Source: Candidatus Avimuribaculum pullicola
GTDB lineage: Bacteria > Bacteroidota > Bacteroidia > Bacteroidales > Muribaculaceae
Direction of reading: 5' to 3'
Length of the DNA: 64,000 bases
NCBI GenBank assembly: GCA_018716295.1
Contig: DVKC01000032.1
Location: 62,001 to 126,000, forward strand
The translations under genes and the position numbers were made by a program. This document shows, in pieces, positions 7,745-15,835 of this stretch. Numbering within the stretch: position 1 is the stretch's first letter; each line of letters opens with the position of its first letter. The notes under the pieces are model-generated. The model made no database searches. It was not told the DNA's origin and saw only the letters and a list, made by a program, of their open reading frames with translations.

Positions 7745-9589
7745 TTATTGCCTACACATTCTCTTCTCGGCTGTACCGTCGTCATATTTATATATGTATA
7801 TGCGGTTAGGCTGCGGGCTGACTACTGGTAATCCGTCGATAGTGTAAATTCCCACTACTTGCTTGGCGGCGGCAACCACCTCGGCACCCGATGTTTCACT
7901 TTTTATGTCATCGACAATCTTGGCGAATATGTCCCAGCCGTTTTGCCTATACTCATCGGCACGCCCTTCGGGCACATGCAGCACACAAGAACTGCTCTCT
8001 GGATAAAACGCCGAGCCGCCCAATGTCGGAGCTTCAGTAGCATGGCAGAACACATCAACCAAGCCATAGCAATATGCAAACGAATAAGACCCTATACGCT
8101 TCAATGATGCAGGCAGAATAAGAGCATCGATTGTACAGCACTTTATGAAAGCTTGACCGCCGATGGCATTTACGCCATCGGGTACACTGTATTTACCCTC
8201 ATGTTTAACGGGCATCGCATACAACGTGCTGCCAGAAATATCAACCAGTGCATTGTTGACCATCTTAAAAGATTGATTATCTTGACTGACACCAAATTTC
8301 TCAATCTTAGAATACCTGAACGGATTATTCCCGATAGAGCCAAGTGATGACGGAAGATTTATTTCGCTAAGATAACGGCAATCACTGAAAACGTATGCCC
8401 CTACAGACTTTAAATTCTGCGGCAAATGTATATTGACCAATCCGCGGCAGTTGGCAAACGCCTTTTCACCAATTTCCGTCACATCATCGGGCAATATTAT
8501 TTCCTGGAGCGTATAATTCGCACCCGACAAGTTGAAAGCATTGTTCCGTATAGCATTACCCTCAATGGTGCATTCCGAGAGGTCGATATACGACAATTGC
8601 CCGGTCGTTGTCTTGGTCAACTCACTGAGCCACTGCACATCGCTGTCGTCGAGCGTTCCTGTCACTTTTAATCTGCACACTCGGCGGCTAGCCATTTCTC
8701 CACCCATAGCTTCCACGAGGCTTCCAGGAGTGGCCACGTTTGCGATAGTCAGCTCCCCGGTTATGGCATCGGGCTGCAACCCGAGAATCATTCGCATATC
8801 GATGGTGTAGGTTTCGTCAGTGCGAGTTATGTCGTAATACCGGTCTTCGTCACGCCTGTTGGCATGCCCTAAGTTAAGGTGAATGTTGCCGTCTTCGTCA
8901 TATCCGTCGGCCACAAAAATGTGGTTAGCACCGCCATCTTCCGTGCCTCCCATCAACACAGGCCTACCCTCCGACAATTCCCTGTAAATCATTTCGCGCC
9001 ACTCATCTTGTGTGTATGCGCCATTAATCTGCCGTACAATCACCATGTTGGGATTGTAGCCGAAATATTTTCGCAACGCCGACGATATATACTCAATCTG
9101 TGTACCTGTGCTGGTCGAGAATTTCATTTCAAGAGCCACGCCTATATGATACACCAACGTGGCTATAGCTTCGGCTTGCGCATCGGTCACCGATGGGTTG
9201 TCCTTGTAAACCGCAGCCATGTTACCCCAATCGTAATATGTATCAGCGAAATCGGCACGAAGCACTTGCGGCACATCACCCTCTTCCCACACGTAATAAT
9301 TGTAACCATTACCGTGCGACGGATATTCCCAATAATTCATCACCTGAGCCATGGCAATGGCCCCACACCCAGCATCGGCACGTGTATCACCATTGACAAT
9401 TGGCAATAACGCATTCTCTCCGCCATCTTGTGACCATTGTGTTGTTAACATAGGGGCAACGCTCGCCTTGAACCCATTTTCCTGTATTATATCACGACCA
9501 TCTTTAGAGTGACAAAGTGGAGAAAATGTCAATAATAAAATTGCCAACAAAAACAACCTACTTGATTTCTTGCAAATAATAGCTTCCAT
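7745..9589 (-). CDS. C10 (streptopain-like) cysteine peptidase with BspA-like leucine-rich region
   Basis: A secreted 614-residue protein. Residues 1-28 form a signal peptide. Residues 45-275 form a C10 peptidase domain with nucleophile Cys75 in 'GCGAIAMAQVMNYW' and His223 in 'HIFVADGYD'. Residues about 330-565 hold BspA-type leucine-rich repeats ('VTEIGEKAFANCRGLVNIHLP'). The tail 'VVGIYTIDGLPVVSPQPNRIYIYKY' resembles a type IX sorting domain. Two features are odd. The usual WGWGG motif after the His is replaced by 'NLGHANRRDED' (239-249). There is almost no room for a propeptide between the signal and the Cys. It may be an altered or weakened protease. A -7 box TACTTTTG lies at 9648-9641 (minus). 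Confidence 0.82.
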   Translation of the reverse strand: MEAIICKKSSRLFLLAILLLTFSPLCHSKDGRDIIQENGFKASVAPMLTTQWSQDGGENALLPIVNGDTRADAGCGAIAMAQVMNYWEYPSHGNGYNYYVWEEGDVPQVLRADFADTYYDWGNMAAVYKDNPSVTDAQAEAIATLVYHIGVALEMKFSTSTGTQIEYISSALRKYFGYNPNMVIVRQINGAYTQDEWREMIYRELSEGRPVLMGGTEDGGANHIFVADGYDEDGNIHLNLGHANRRDEDRYYDITRTDETYTIDMRMILGLQPDAITGELTIANVATPGSLVEAMGGEMASRRVCRLKVTGTLDDSDVQWLSELTKTTTGQLSYIDLSECTIEGNAIRNNAFNLSGANYTLQEIILPDDVTEIGEKAFANCRGLVNIHLPQNLKSVGAYVFSDCRYLSEINLPSSLGSIGNNPFRYSKIEKFGVSQDNQSFKMVNNALVDISGSTLYAMPVKHEGKYSVPDGVNAIGGQAFIKCCTIDALILPASLKRIGSYSFAYCYGLVDVFCHATEAPTLGGSAFYPESSSCVLHVPEGRADEYRQNGWDIFAKIVDDIKSETSGAEVVAAAKQVVGIYTIDGLPVVSPQPNRIYIYKYDDGTAEKRMCRQ

Positions 9590-9640
9590 AATTTAAAAAT
9601 ATTAAAGGTTTAATCTAAACATTATTATAGTATATACACA

Positions 9641-9648
9641 CAAAAGTA
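9641..9648 (-). promoter_or_regulatory. -7 box for the C10 peptidase gene
   Basis: TACTTTTG on the minus strand, about 52 bp before the start codon. Confidence 0.45.
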
Positions 9649-9704
9649 GTAAAATTTCATAGAATGAACAAGCTATGTTTTATAGTAGTATGGTGATTTT
9701 TTAG

Positions 9705-9712
9705 TATGTTTG
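9705..9712 (+). promoter_or_regulatory. -7 box for the PAP2 gene
   Basis: TATGTTTG 23 bp before the ATG at 9736 matches TAnnTTTG. Confidence 0.5.
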
Positions 9713-9735
9713 CGGCGGGAAAATGAATTTATGAA

Positions 9736-10956
9736 ATGAGAATAATTGTTGGATTATTAATTGCAAGCTTGTTACTAAACTGCTACGGAAAAGCTGACGC
9801 AATGGAACGAACCGACAGCATGAGCCGCTTTGACCATGCCGCCAGCACACCGTTATTCAAAATGGCTCACGCAAGTGTGCCAGTAATCATAGGCGGACTT
9901 GCCATATACGGAGCTAATAACAATCTGAAAGATGCCGCAGCAGCTGGCAGCCACGCCATGCACTACGACACGCAATATGAAGATTACCTGCAATATGCGC
10001 CAGGACTGGCGTTATTGGCGTTAAAGATAGGTGGAGTCGAAAGCCGCAGCTCGTGGTCACGCATGATTGTTTCCGATGCTTTTTCAGCAGTGCTTACAAT
10101 AGGCGTTGCCGAGTCGCTGAAACGCACAGTGGGCGATGTGCGACCCGATGGCGAAGACGACCGTTCATTCCCATCGGGACATACTGCCATATCCTACATG
10201 CTCGCCACTATGCTACACAAGGAATATGGCTGCCGCAGCCCTTGGATAAGCCTCGGAGCATACACCGTAGCCACGACCACGGCCGCAAGTAGAATGATAC
10301 ACAACCGCCACTGGATGAGCGACATCGTGGTAGGTGCCGGCATCGGCGTGGCAGCTACCGAAATAGGTTATTTCCTTGCCGACATGATATTTAACGAACG
10401 TGGATTGAGCGACTGGGTATATGCCGACCCGCTCGACCGCTGGCGCAATCCGTCGTTTCTCGCCACCGACCTTGCCATGAACTTGCCACTTACCACTTAT
10501 CACATGCCCGATGGCAGCAAAGTGAAAACTGCCATAGGTGCCAACGCCGGCATACAAGGAGCATACTTCTTCAACCCATACGTGGGTATAGGCGGCAGTG
10601 CCACAATGGCTGTAATGCCAATCGAGCATGATGGCACACTTGCACAAAAGCCCATGAATGCTGCACGTGTCTTGGCAGGGGCATACTTTTCATATCCTGT
10701 GTTCACGCAGCTACGCATTGGTGCAAAGGCAGTTGCAGGATATGCCTACTATGGCGAATGCCAACTCTCCAGCAGCAAAATAGGTAGGCAATCAACAGCC
10801 GCCATGGAAATAGGCGTTTCGGCATCGCTAATGACTGCCGAAGCATTCGGTTTCCGCGTGTTTTGCGACTACGGCCTGAGCGGTTCATACGTTCCGGGCG
10901 ACAACCATGCAGCACAATACATTGCAATAGGCGGCTCTGCTTCTATATACTTCTGA
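9736..10956 (+). CDS. PAP2-family phosphatase with C-terminal outer-membrane-like domain
   Basis: 406 residues. After a signal peptide (1-22), residues 40-225 carry all three PAP2 motifs: KX6RP as K129...R136P137, PSGHT at 146-150, and SRX5HX3D as S185R186...H192...D196. Such enzymes remove phosphate from lipid phosphates such as undecaprenyl pyrophosphate or lipid A. The C-terminal half (about 230-406) changes character. It is rich in Gly, Tyr and alternating hydrophobics ('IGANAGIQGAYFFNPYVGIGGSATMAVMP', ending 'AQYIAIGGSASIYF'), like an eight-stranded outer-membrane barrel. This two-part design is seen in other Bacteroidota PAP2 proteins. The substrate cannot be read from the sequence. Confidence 0.87.
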   Translation: MRIIVGLLIASLLLNCYGKADAMERTDSMSRFDHAASTPLFKMAHASVPVIIGGLAIYGANNNLKDAAAAGSHAMHYDTQYEDYLQYAPGLALLALKIGGVESRSSWSRMIVSDAFSAVLTIGVAESLKRTVGDVRPDGEDDRSFPSGHTAISYMLATMLHKEYGCRSPWISLGAYTVATTTAASRMIHNRHWMSDIVVGAGIGVAATEIGYFLADMIFNERGLSDWVYADPLDRWRNPSFLATDLAMNLPLTTYHMPDGSKVKTAIGANAGIQGAYFFNPYVGIGGSATMAVMPIEHDGTLAQKPMNAARVLAGAYFSYPVFTQLRIGAKAVAGYAYYGECQLSSSKIGRQSTAAMEIGVSASLMTAEAFGFRVFCDYGLSGSYVPGDNHAAQYIAIGGSASIYF

Positions 10957-11011
10957 TGCCATGCGGTGTGACAATTACTGTTAAATAACTATCTTGATTG
11001 GCTGAAATAAG

Positions 11012-11019
11012 TAATTTTG
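11012..11019 (+). promoter_or_regulatory. -7 box for the CDF transporter gene
   Basis: TAATTTTG 28 bp before the ATG at 11048; matches TAnnTTTG. Confidence 0.5.
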
Positions 11020-11047
11020 CAAAATTATTTTTAGAATACGCAGAAAA

Positions 11048-12004
11048 ATGACAGCAATAAACGAACTCGACGAAAAAAAAGAATTGCTAAAACGCGCCGA
11101 TGAAGTGAAGCGTTGCACTGTGATTGGCCTCATTGTAAATGCCGTATTGTCGGCACTGAAAATTGTGGCAGGTTTTGTAGGCAACTCTGGCGCGATGATT
11201 GCCGACGGCATACACTCGGTATCAGACTTTGCCACCGACATTGTTGTACTTGCATTCGTGGGCGTTACGGCCCGTGGCATCGACCATCGCTACCATTATG
11301 GGCATGGCAAGTTTGAAACATTTGCCACCATGATTATTGCCGTGGTGTTGATGGTTGTGGCAATAGGGCTGTTCTGGAGCAGTGGCGAGAATGTATTGCG
11401 CTCGCTCAGCGGCGAAGAAATCGAAGCCCCATCCTATATTGCCCTGGTCATGGCGGCAGTGTCAATAGTCACCAAGGAAATCCTTTACCGTTACACCGCC
11501 CATGTGGGTGACGCTGTGAAAAGCATGGCACTCGTTGCCAATGCTTGGCACCACCGCAGTGACGCATTCTCCAGTGTTGCCGCGCTCATAGGTATCGCTG
11601 GTGCCATGTTCCTTGCCCCCCAATGGCGCATACTCGACCCTCTGGCTGCAATGGCTGTGAGCGTGTTCATTGCCATCGTGGCATGGCGGTTGCTGATGCC
11701 ATCGGTGCGTGAACTGCTCGAAGTGTCGCTTCCCGACGACGAAATACATTCCATCGAGAACGAAATACGCCAAGTGCCTGGTGTCATGGCCTTCCACCAC
11801 TTGCGCACACGCAAAAATGGCAACCGCTGCATAATCGACATGCACATCAAGGTGCAACCCGAAATAACTGTAGTTGCCGCCCACGATATAGCATCGGCCG
11901 TGGAATACCGTCTGAAAGAACGCTACCACGGTGCCATGGTATATGTACACATCGAGCCTTACAAAGGTGAAACAGTAAACCCTCAAGGCAAATGCATCGA
12001 CTGA
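11048..12004 (+). CDS. Cation diffusion facilitator metal exporter (FieF-like)
   Basis: A 318-residue CDF antiporter that exports divalent metals such as Zn, Fe, Mn or Co against protons. Six membrane spans can be drawn between residues 22 and 215. The first metal-site helix is 'SGAMIADGIHSVSDFATDIVV' (47-67), with Asp residues at 53, 60 and 64. It is followed by 'HYGHGKFE' (83-90), and the second site is in 'AWHHRSDAFSSVAALIGI'. The C-terminal 90 residues form the cytoplasmic ferredoxin-like domain ('HHLRTRKNGNRCIIDMHIKVQPEI'). The metal cannot be assigned from sequence alone. Confidence 0.92.
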   Translation: MTAINELDEKKELLKRADEVKRCTVIGLIVNAVLSALKIVAGFVGNSGAMIADGIHSVSDFATDIVVLAFVGVTARGIDHRYHYGHGKFETFATMIIAVVLMVVAIGLFWSSGENVLRSLSGEEIEAPSYIALVMAAVSIVTKEILYRYTAHVGDAVKSMALVANAWHHRSDAFSSVAALIGIAGAMFLAPQWRILDPLAAMAVSVFIAIVAWRLLMPSVRELLEVSLPDDEIHSIENEIRQVPGVMAFHHLRTRKNGNRCIIDMHIKVQPEITVVAAHDIASAVEYRLKERYHGAMVYVHIEPYKGETVNPQGKCID

Positions 12005-12099
12005 TGCGGTAAAAAGTTCAGGCACAAATATCTCATTCATGCCCGACAAGCCCGAATCGGACGGCTGCAATATTACGAATCAATTATGAACACACACTT

Positions 12100-12750
12100 A
12101 TGGAAATAAGCAAGATAGAGATGCACGATGTGCTGCCAGCAGTGTTTGCACAGCGCGGCGGCGCAGAAAGCGAAGTATGGTGCCGCGACATAACATTCGA
12201 ACGTGGCAAACGCTACCTTGTAGCGGCACACAGCGGCACTGGCAAATCGTCACTATGCAGCTACCTATACGGATACCGCAACGATTACAGCGGCAGCATT
12301 AAATTCGGCAGCACCGACATCACCTCGCTCAACATTGCGCAGTGGTGTGAAGTGCGTTGCCGACATCTTGCCTACTTGCCACAAGAAATGCGACTATTCC
12401 CCGAGCTGACGGCGATGGAAAATGTGGAACTGAAAAACCGCCTCACTGGTTACCGCAGCAAGGATGATATCACCCAGATGTTTGAACGGCTGGGCATTCC
12501 CGAAAAGAAAGACCAATTAATGGCACACTTGTCGATCGGACAGCAGCAACGAGTAGCTATAATACGCACCTTGTGCCAGCCTTTCGATTTTATACTACTC
12601 GACGAGCCTGTAAGCCACCTCGACGAAACCAACAACCGCCTTGCGGCTACCCTTGTGGCCGAAGAAGCCGCCCGCCAAGGTGCTGGGATTATCGCCACAT
12701 CGGTGGGAAACGACGTAATGATAACCATTGACAAAGGATACAAGCTATGA
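12100..12750 (+). CDS. ABC transporter ATP-binding subunit (MacB/LolD-like)
   Basis: 216 residues. Walker A is 'AHSGTGKSS' (43-51; the usual first Gly is Ala), the Q-loop Gln95 lies in 'LPQEMRLF', the signature is 'LSIGQQQR' (144-151), and Walker B is 'FILLDEP' (164-170) followed by D-loop 'SHLD'. The expected H-loop His is not visible: 'IIATSVGND' stands where 'IVATHD' is usual. It overlaps the permease gene by 4 bp (ATGA), so the two make one transporter. The substrate is unknown; MacB/LolD-type systems move lipoproteins, peptides or drugs across the envelope. Confidence 0.88.
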   Translation: MEISKIEMHDVLPAVFAQRGGAESEVWCRDITFERGKRYLVAAHSGTGKSSLCSYLYGYRNDYSGSIKFGSTDITSLNIAQWCEVRCRHLAYLPQEMRLFPELTAMENVELKNRLTGYRSKDDITQMFERLGIPEKKDQLMAHLSIGQQQRVAIIRTLCQPFDFILLDEPVSHLDETNNRLAATLVAEEAARQGAGIIATSVGNDVMITIDKGYKL

Positions 12751-13949
12751 ACGACAAGAATACCGACCTCACGTGGCGGCTGCTACGAAAAAATGTGAGC
12801 GCAGGACAAATGACAGGATTCGCAGTGGCAAGCCTAATCGGATTGGTAATTGTATTGCTTGCATTGCAATTCTACATCGACATAAAACCGATGTTTTCAA
12901 GCGAAGACAGCTTTATGCGACGCGACTACATCGTCCTTACGAAAACTGTTTCGAGCGTAGGTTCGCTGCTCGGCTCAAGTGCAGAATTTTCCGATACCGA
13001 ACTTGACGACCTTGCCCGGCAACCATGGGTGCGCAAAGTGGGACAGTTCACCACGCCACAATACCGCATCTACGGCTCGCTCACGTTCGGCAACCGCGGA
13101 TTGCGCACATACCTGTTTTACGAATCAGTTCCCGACGAATTTATCGACGAGCTGCCCGACGGTTGGGGCTTCGACCCTGCCGAGGGGAAAGTTCCAGTAA
13201 TAGTATCGCGCGACTACCTGTCGCTCTACAACTTCGGTTTCGCAGCCACTCGCAACATGCCCAAAATCAGCGAAGGGATGGTTGGCATGGTACCAGTACA
13301 GCTCACCCTCACTGGCAATGGGCGCAGCGAAACGGTCGAAGGGCGCATCGTGGGATTTTCCAACCGCTTGAACACTATCATCGTGCCACAACAATTCATG
13401 CAGTGGAGCAATGAGCGGTTCGGCACTGGCGAAAACCGACAGCCATCGCGGCTCATCGTGGAAGTGAGCAGCCCTGGCGACAAGGCCATTAATGAATACA
13501 CCGCAGCTCACGGCTATGAAATTGCCGGCGACAAGGCCGACAGCGGCAAAGCCAGCTACATGCTGCGGCTTCTGACGGGTATCATCATCACTGTGGGTGC
13601 AATTATCAGCCTGCTGGCATTCTTCGTGCTGATATTGAGCATCAGTTTATTGCTACAGAAAAATTCGCGCAAACTGCAAGACCTGCTAATGCTGGGCTAC
13701 AGTCCGGCACAAGTGTCTGCGCCATACGTGAAAATGGTAGTTGCAGCCAATGGCGCAGTGCTGGTAGTTGCCTGTGCCGTGATGCTCGTATGCCGCCACC
13801 TCTACCTGCCACTGCTATCGGCAATGGGCATCGACGGTGGCAGCTTCATTGTCCCCATCGTGGTAGCAATAGCCATCATTGGGTGCATAACCGCCACAAC
13901 AATATGCACGATACGCCGCCGCGTGGTGAAATTGATGAAACAACAATGA
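12747..13949 (+). CDS. FtsX/MacB-like ABC transporter permease
   Basis: A 400-residue permease of the mechanotransmission (type VII) class. It has one span at about 25-46, then a large periplasmic domain (about 50-265, 'YIVLTKTVSSVGSLLGSSAEFSDTELDDLARQPWVRKVGQFT'), and three spans at about 275-305, 330-355 and 365-388. It is translationally coupled to the ATPase at 12100 through an ATGA overlap. Its substrate is not evident. No membrane-fusion protein or TolC-like partner is encoded nearby. Confidence 0.85.
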   Translation: MNDKNTDLTWRLLRKNVSAGQMTGFAVASLIGLVIVLLALQFYIDIKPMFSSEDSFMRRDYIVLTKTVSSVGSLLGSSAEFSDTELDDLARQPWVRKVGQFTTPQYRIYGSLTFGNRGLRTYLFYESVPDEFIDELPDGWGFDPAEGKVPVIVSRDYLSLYNFGFAATRNMPKISEGMVGMVPVQLTLTGNGRSETVEGRIVGFSNRLNTIIVPQQFMQWSNERFGTGENRQPSRLIVEVSSPGDKAINEYTAAHGYEIAGDKADSGKASYMLRLLTGIIITVGAIISLLAFFVLILSISLLLQKNSRKLQDLLMLGYSPAQVSAPYVKMVVAANGAVLVVACAVMLVCRHLYLPLLSAMGIDGGSFIVPIVVAIAIIGCITATTICTIRRRVVKLMKQQ

Positions 13950-14098
13950 CCACGCGCACCCTTGAGTTTTCCAGGGACAACTCATGCCCAAACGACGGCG
14001 CGTTTCACAGAAATTTATAAATTTTTACGGAAAGTAATTGGCTTCGTTGGTTGTCAATTGGAATATTTGCGCTAAATTAGCGACTCAAATACAATAGA

Positions 14099-14659
14099 AT
14101 GGCATCGGAAGACAGATTTAACGATGGGGATTTCATTGCGCGGCTCCACAACGAGGAAACGTGCAAGCAAGCCTTTACTGAAGTCATGCGCTACTTCAGC
14201 CGCCCATTATATTGGCAGATTAGGCGCATGGTCATCGACCATGATGCCACCAACGACCTGTTACAAAACACTTTCATAAAAGCATGGAGCAGTATCGACC
14301 ACTTCCGTGGTGATGCTCGCCTCTCCACATGGCTCTACAAAATCGCCGTCAACGAAACCCTCACCTACATCGCACGAGAAAGGGCGCGCAACGAGGTGTC
14401 GATTGACAGCGACGACGCATTCCTTGTCAATGACCTTGCTGCCGACCCCAACTTTGACGGCAACGAGTTGCAACTGAAGCTGCAACAAGCCATCAACACA
14501 CTACCAGAGAAGCAACGACTCGTGTTCAACATGCGCTACTTCGACGACATGCGTTATGAAGACATGAGCGAAATACTTGGCACATCGGTAGGCGCGTTAA
14601 AATCGTCCTACCACCACGCATTGAAAAAAATCGAGCAATTTTTTTCCGATAATGATTAA
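14099..14659 (+). CDS. ECF-type RNA polymerase sigma factor
   Basis: 186 residues, the usual length for an extracytoplasmic-function sigma factor. Region 2 covers about 25-95 ('MVIDHDATNDLLQNTFIKAWSSIDHF', 'LSTWLYKIAVNETLTYI'). Region 4 covers about 128-180 ('LPEKQRLVFNMRYFDDMRYEDMSEILGTSVGALKSSYHHALKKI'). It is followed 33 bp later by a small single-span protein in the position of an anti-sigma factor, and then by a Spy-like periplasmic protein, which suggests envelope-stress control. The 149-bp gap before it contains a perfect CGCTAA-A-TTAGCG palindrome at about 14070-14082, a possible regulatory site. Confidence 0.93.
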   Translation: MASEDRFNDGDFIARLHNEETCKQAFTEVMRYFSRPLYWQIRRMVIDHDATNDLLQNTFIKAWSSIDHFRGDARLSTWLYKIAVNETLTYIARERARNEVSIDSDDAFLVNDLAADPNFDGNELQLKLQQAINTLPEKQRLVFNMRYFDDMRYEDMSEILGTSVGALKSSYHHALKKIEQFFSDND

Positions 14660-14692
14660 ACCTTTTCCAATTTTAACAGTCAAATCATCGCA

Positions 14693-15115
14693 ATGAGTAA
14701 AGAAAAAGCAGACATATTATCAAAAATTGGCAAAGATGCGGGATTCAAAGTGCCCGAGGGATATTTCGATGATTTTGCCGAACGGGTAGCAAAGGATTTG
14801 CCCAAACCAACGCTTACACCCATTGAACCAGTCACACGGTGGCAGCGTATAAGGCCATTCGTGTACATGGCCGCCATGTTTGTTGGCATTTGGCTGATGA
14901 TGAAAATTTTCGATGGTTGGGGAAGGCAAGAACCAGGAATGTACAACCCCGAAATTCTGGCGGGCTTTGAAAACGAAGCCGGAATAGACTACCTGCTGAT
15001 GAGCGGCGATATATCGGAATACGACATACTGATGTATGGCAAGCAAGACTCGATTCCGCCGATCGACGAGAATGCATCAGAAGCTGTACTTGAACAAAGC
15101 GAAACAACGAAATAA
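14693..15115 (+). CDS. Small single-span membrane protein, likely anti-sigma partner
   Basis: 140 residues. The N-terminal 54 residues are cytoplasmic and include 'GFKVPEGYFDDFAERVAKDLP' (17-37), a pattern common in Bacteroidota proteins encoded just after ECF sigma genes. One membrane span at about 55-73 follows, and then an acidic periplasmic tail of about 65 residues. The position, topology and size suggest that it holds the sigma factor at the membrane. No known anti-sigma domain (ZAS, FecR) is visible, so this remains inference. Confidence 0.65.
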   Translation: MSKEKADILSKIGKDAGFKVPEGYFDDFAERVAKDLPKPTLTPIEPVTRWQRIRPFVYMAAMFVGIWLMMKIFDGWGRQEPGMYNPEILAGFENEAGIDYLLMSGDISEYDILMYGKQDSIPPIDENASEAVLEQSETTK

Positions 15116-15127
15116 ACCACACAGCAC

Positions 15128-15616
15128 ATGAACCGCAACATCTTTACTTTGATTATTGCATTGATAATCCTGCCGTTGGCAAGTGCGTTTGCACAAGAAA
15201 ATGCCGACTCGGTAAGTAATGACGGAAACCGCCGAAAGTGGCTCAACGACGTTAAAGACTATAAATACCAGATGCTTGAACGCGAGGCGCAAATGACACC
15301 CGAACAAGCCGAGATGTTTTTCCCGTTATATCAGGAAATGGAAAACAAGGTATTCATGGTCAACCTTGAAGCTCGCCAACGCGAAATGCAAGTATCTGAC
15401 AACTTCGACGATGCTACCGATGAAGATTTCAAGCAAGCCGCCCAAGCACTGTCCGACGTGAAAGTGCTTGAAGCCGAAATCGAGAAGGAATATTATCCGC
15501 AATTCGCCAAGATTTTGAGCAACAAACAGTTGTTTCTGCTCAAACGTGCCGAAACGCACTTTGCTTCCGACTTATTGCGGCACTACAATCGCAGCCGTGA
15601 ACTTAATTCGCAATAA
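15128..15616 (+). CDS. Spy/CpxP-like periplasmic protein
   Basis: 162 residues with a signal peptide (1-22, cut after SAFA). The mature part is almost all helical and charged. It carries the LTxxQ-like 'MTPEQAEMFFPLYQEM' (about 57-72) and a second related segment near 'KILSNKQLFLLKRAETHFASDLLRHY'. Spy/CpxP-type proteins are periplasmic chaperones or stress sensors. It lies 12 bp after the presumed anti-sigma gene in the same operon. Confidence 0.72.
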   Translation: MNRNIFTLIIALIILPLASAFAQENADSVSNDGNRRKWLNDVKDYKYQMLEREAQMTPEQAEMFFPLYQEMENKVFMVNLEARQREMQVSDNFDDATDEDFKQAAQALSDVKVLEAEIEKEYYPQFAKILSNKQLFLLKRAETHFASDLLRHYNRSRELNSQ

Positions 15617-15682
15617 TTACCAGCTTCAAACATACACACTTAACTAACTTTTTTCCTATCCACTCTCCTACACCGATTACAT

Positions 15683-15722
15683 CTCCCAGAGCTGCATCTT
15701 CACGCAAGGCAGCCCATGGGAG
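15683..15722 (+). terminator. Possible terminator after the sigma-factor operon
   Basis: Interrupted stem CTCCCA..GCTGC / GCAGC..TGGGAG with a 13-nt loop, followed by TGTATCGTTTTAAGG. The T run is weak and offset. The rest of 15617-15835 holds T-rich sequence but no clear promoter. Confidence 0.4.
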
Positions 15723-15835
15723 TGTATCGTTTTAAGGCAAAACCGTTTTTTTGTTTTTTTCACTCTACAGAATTTAAACTACATGCACTATGTAGCCTCT
15801 AATGGATAAGTCAAACATAAATTTATTATTGAAAC

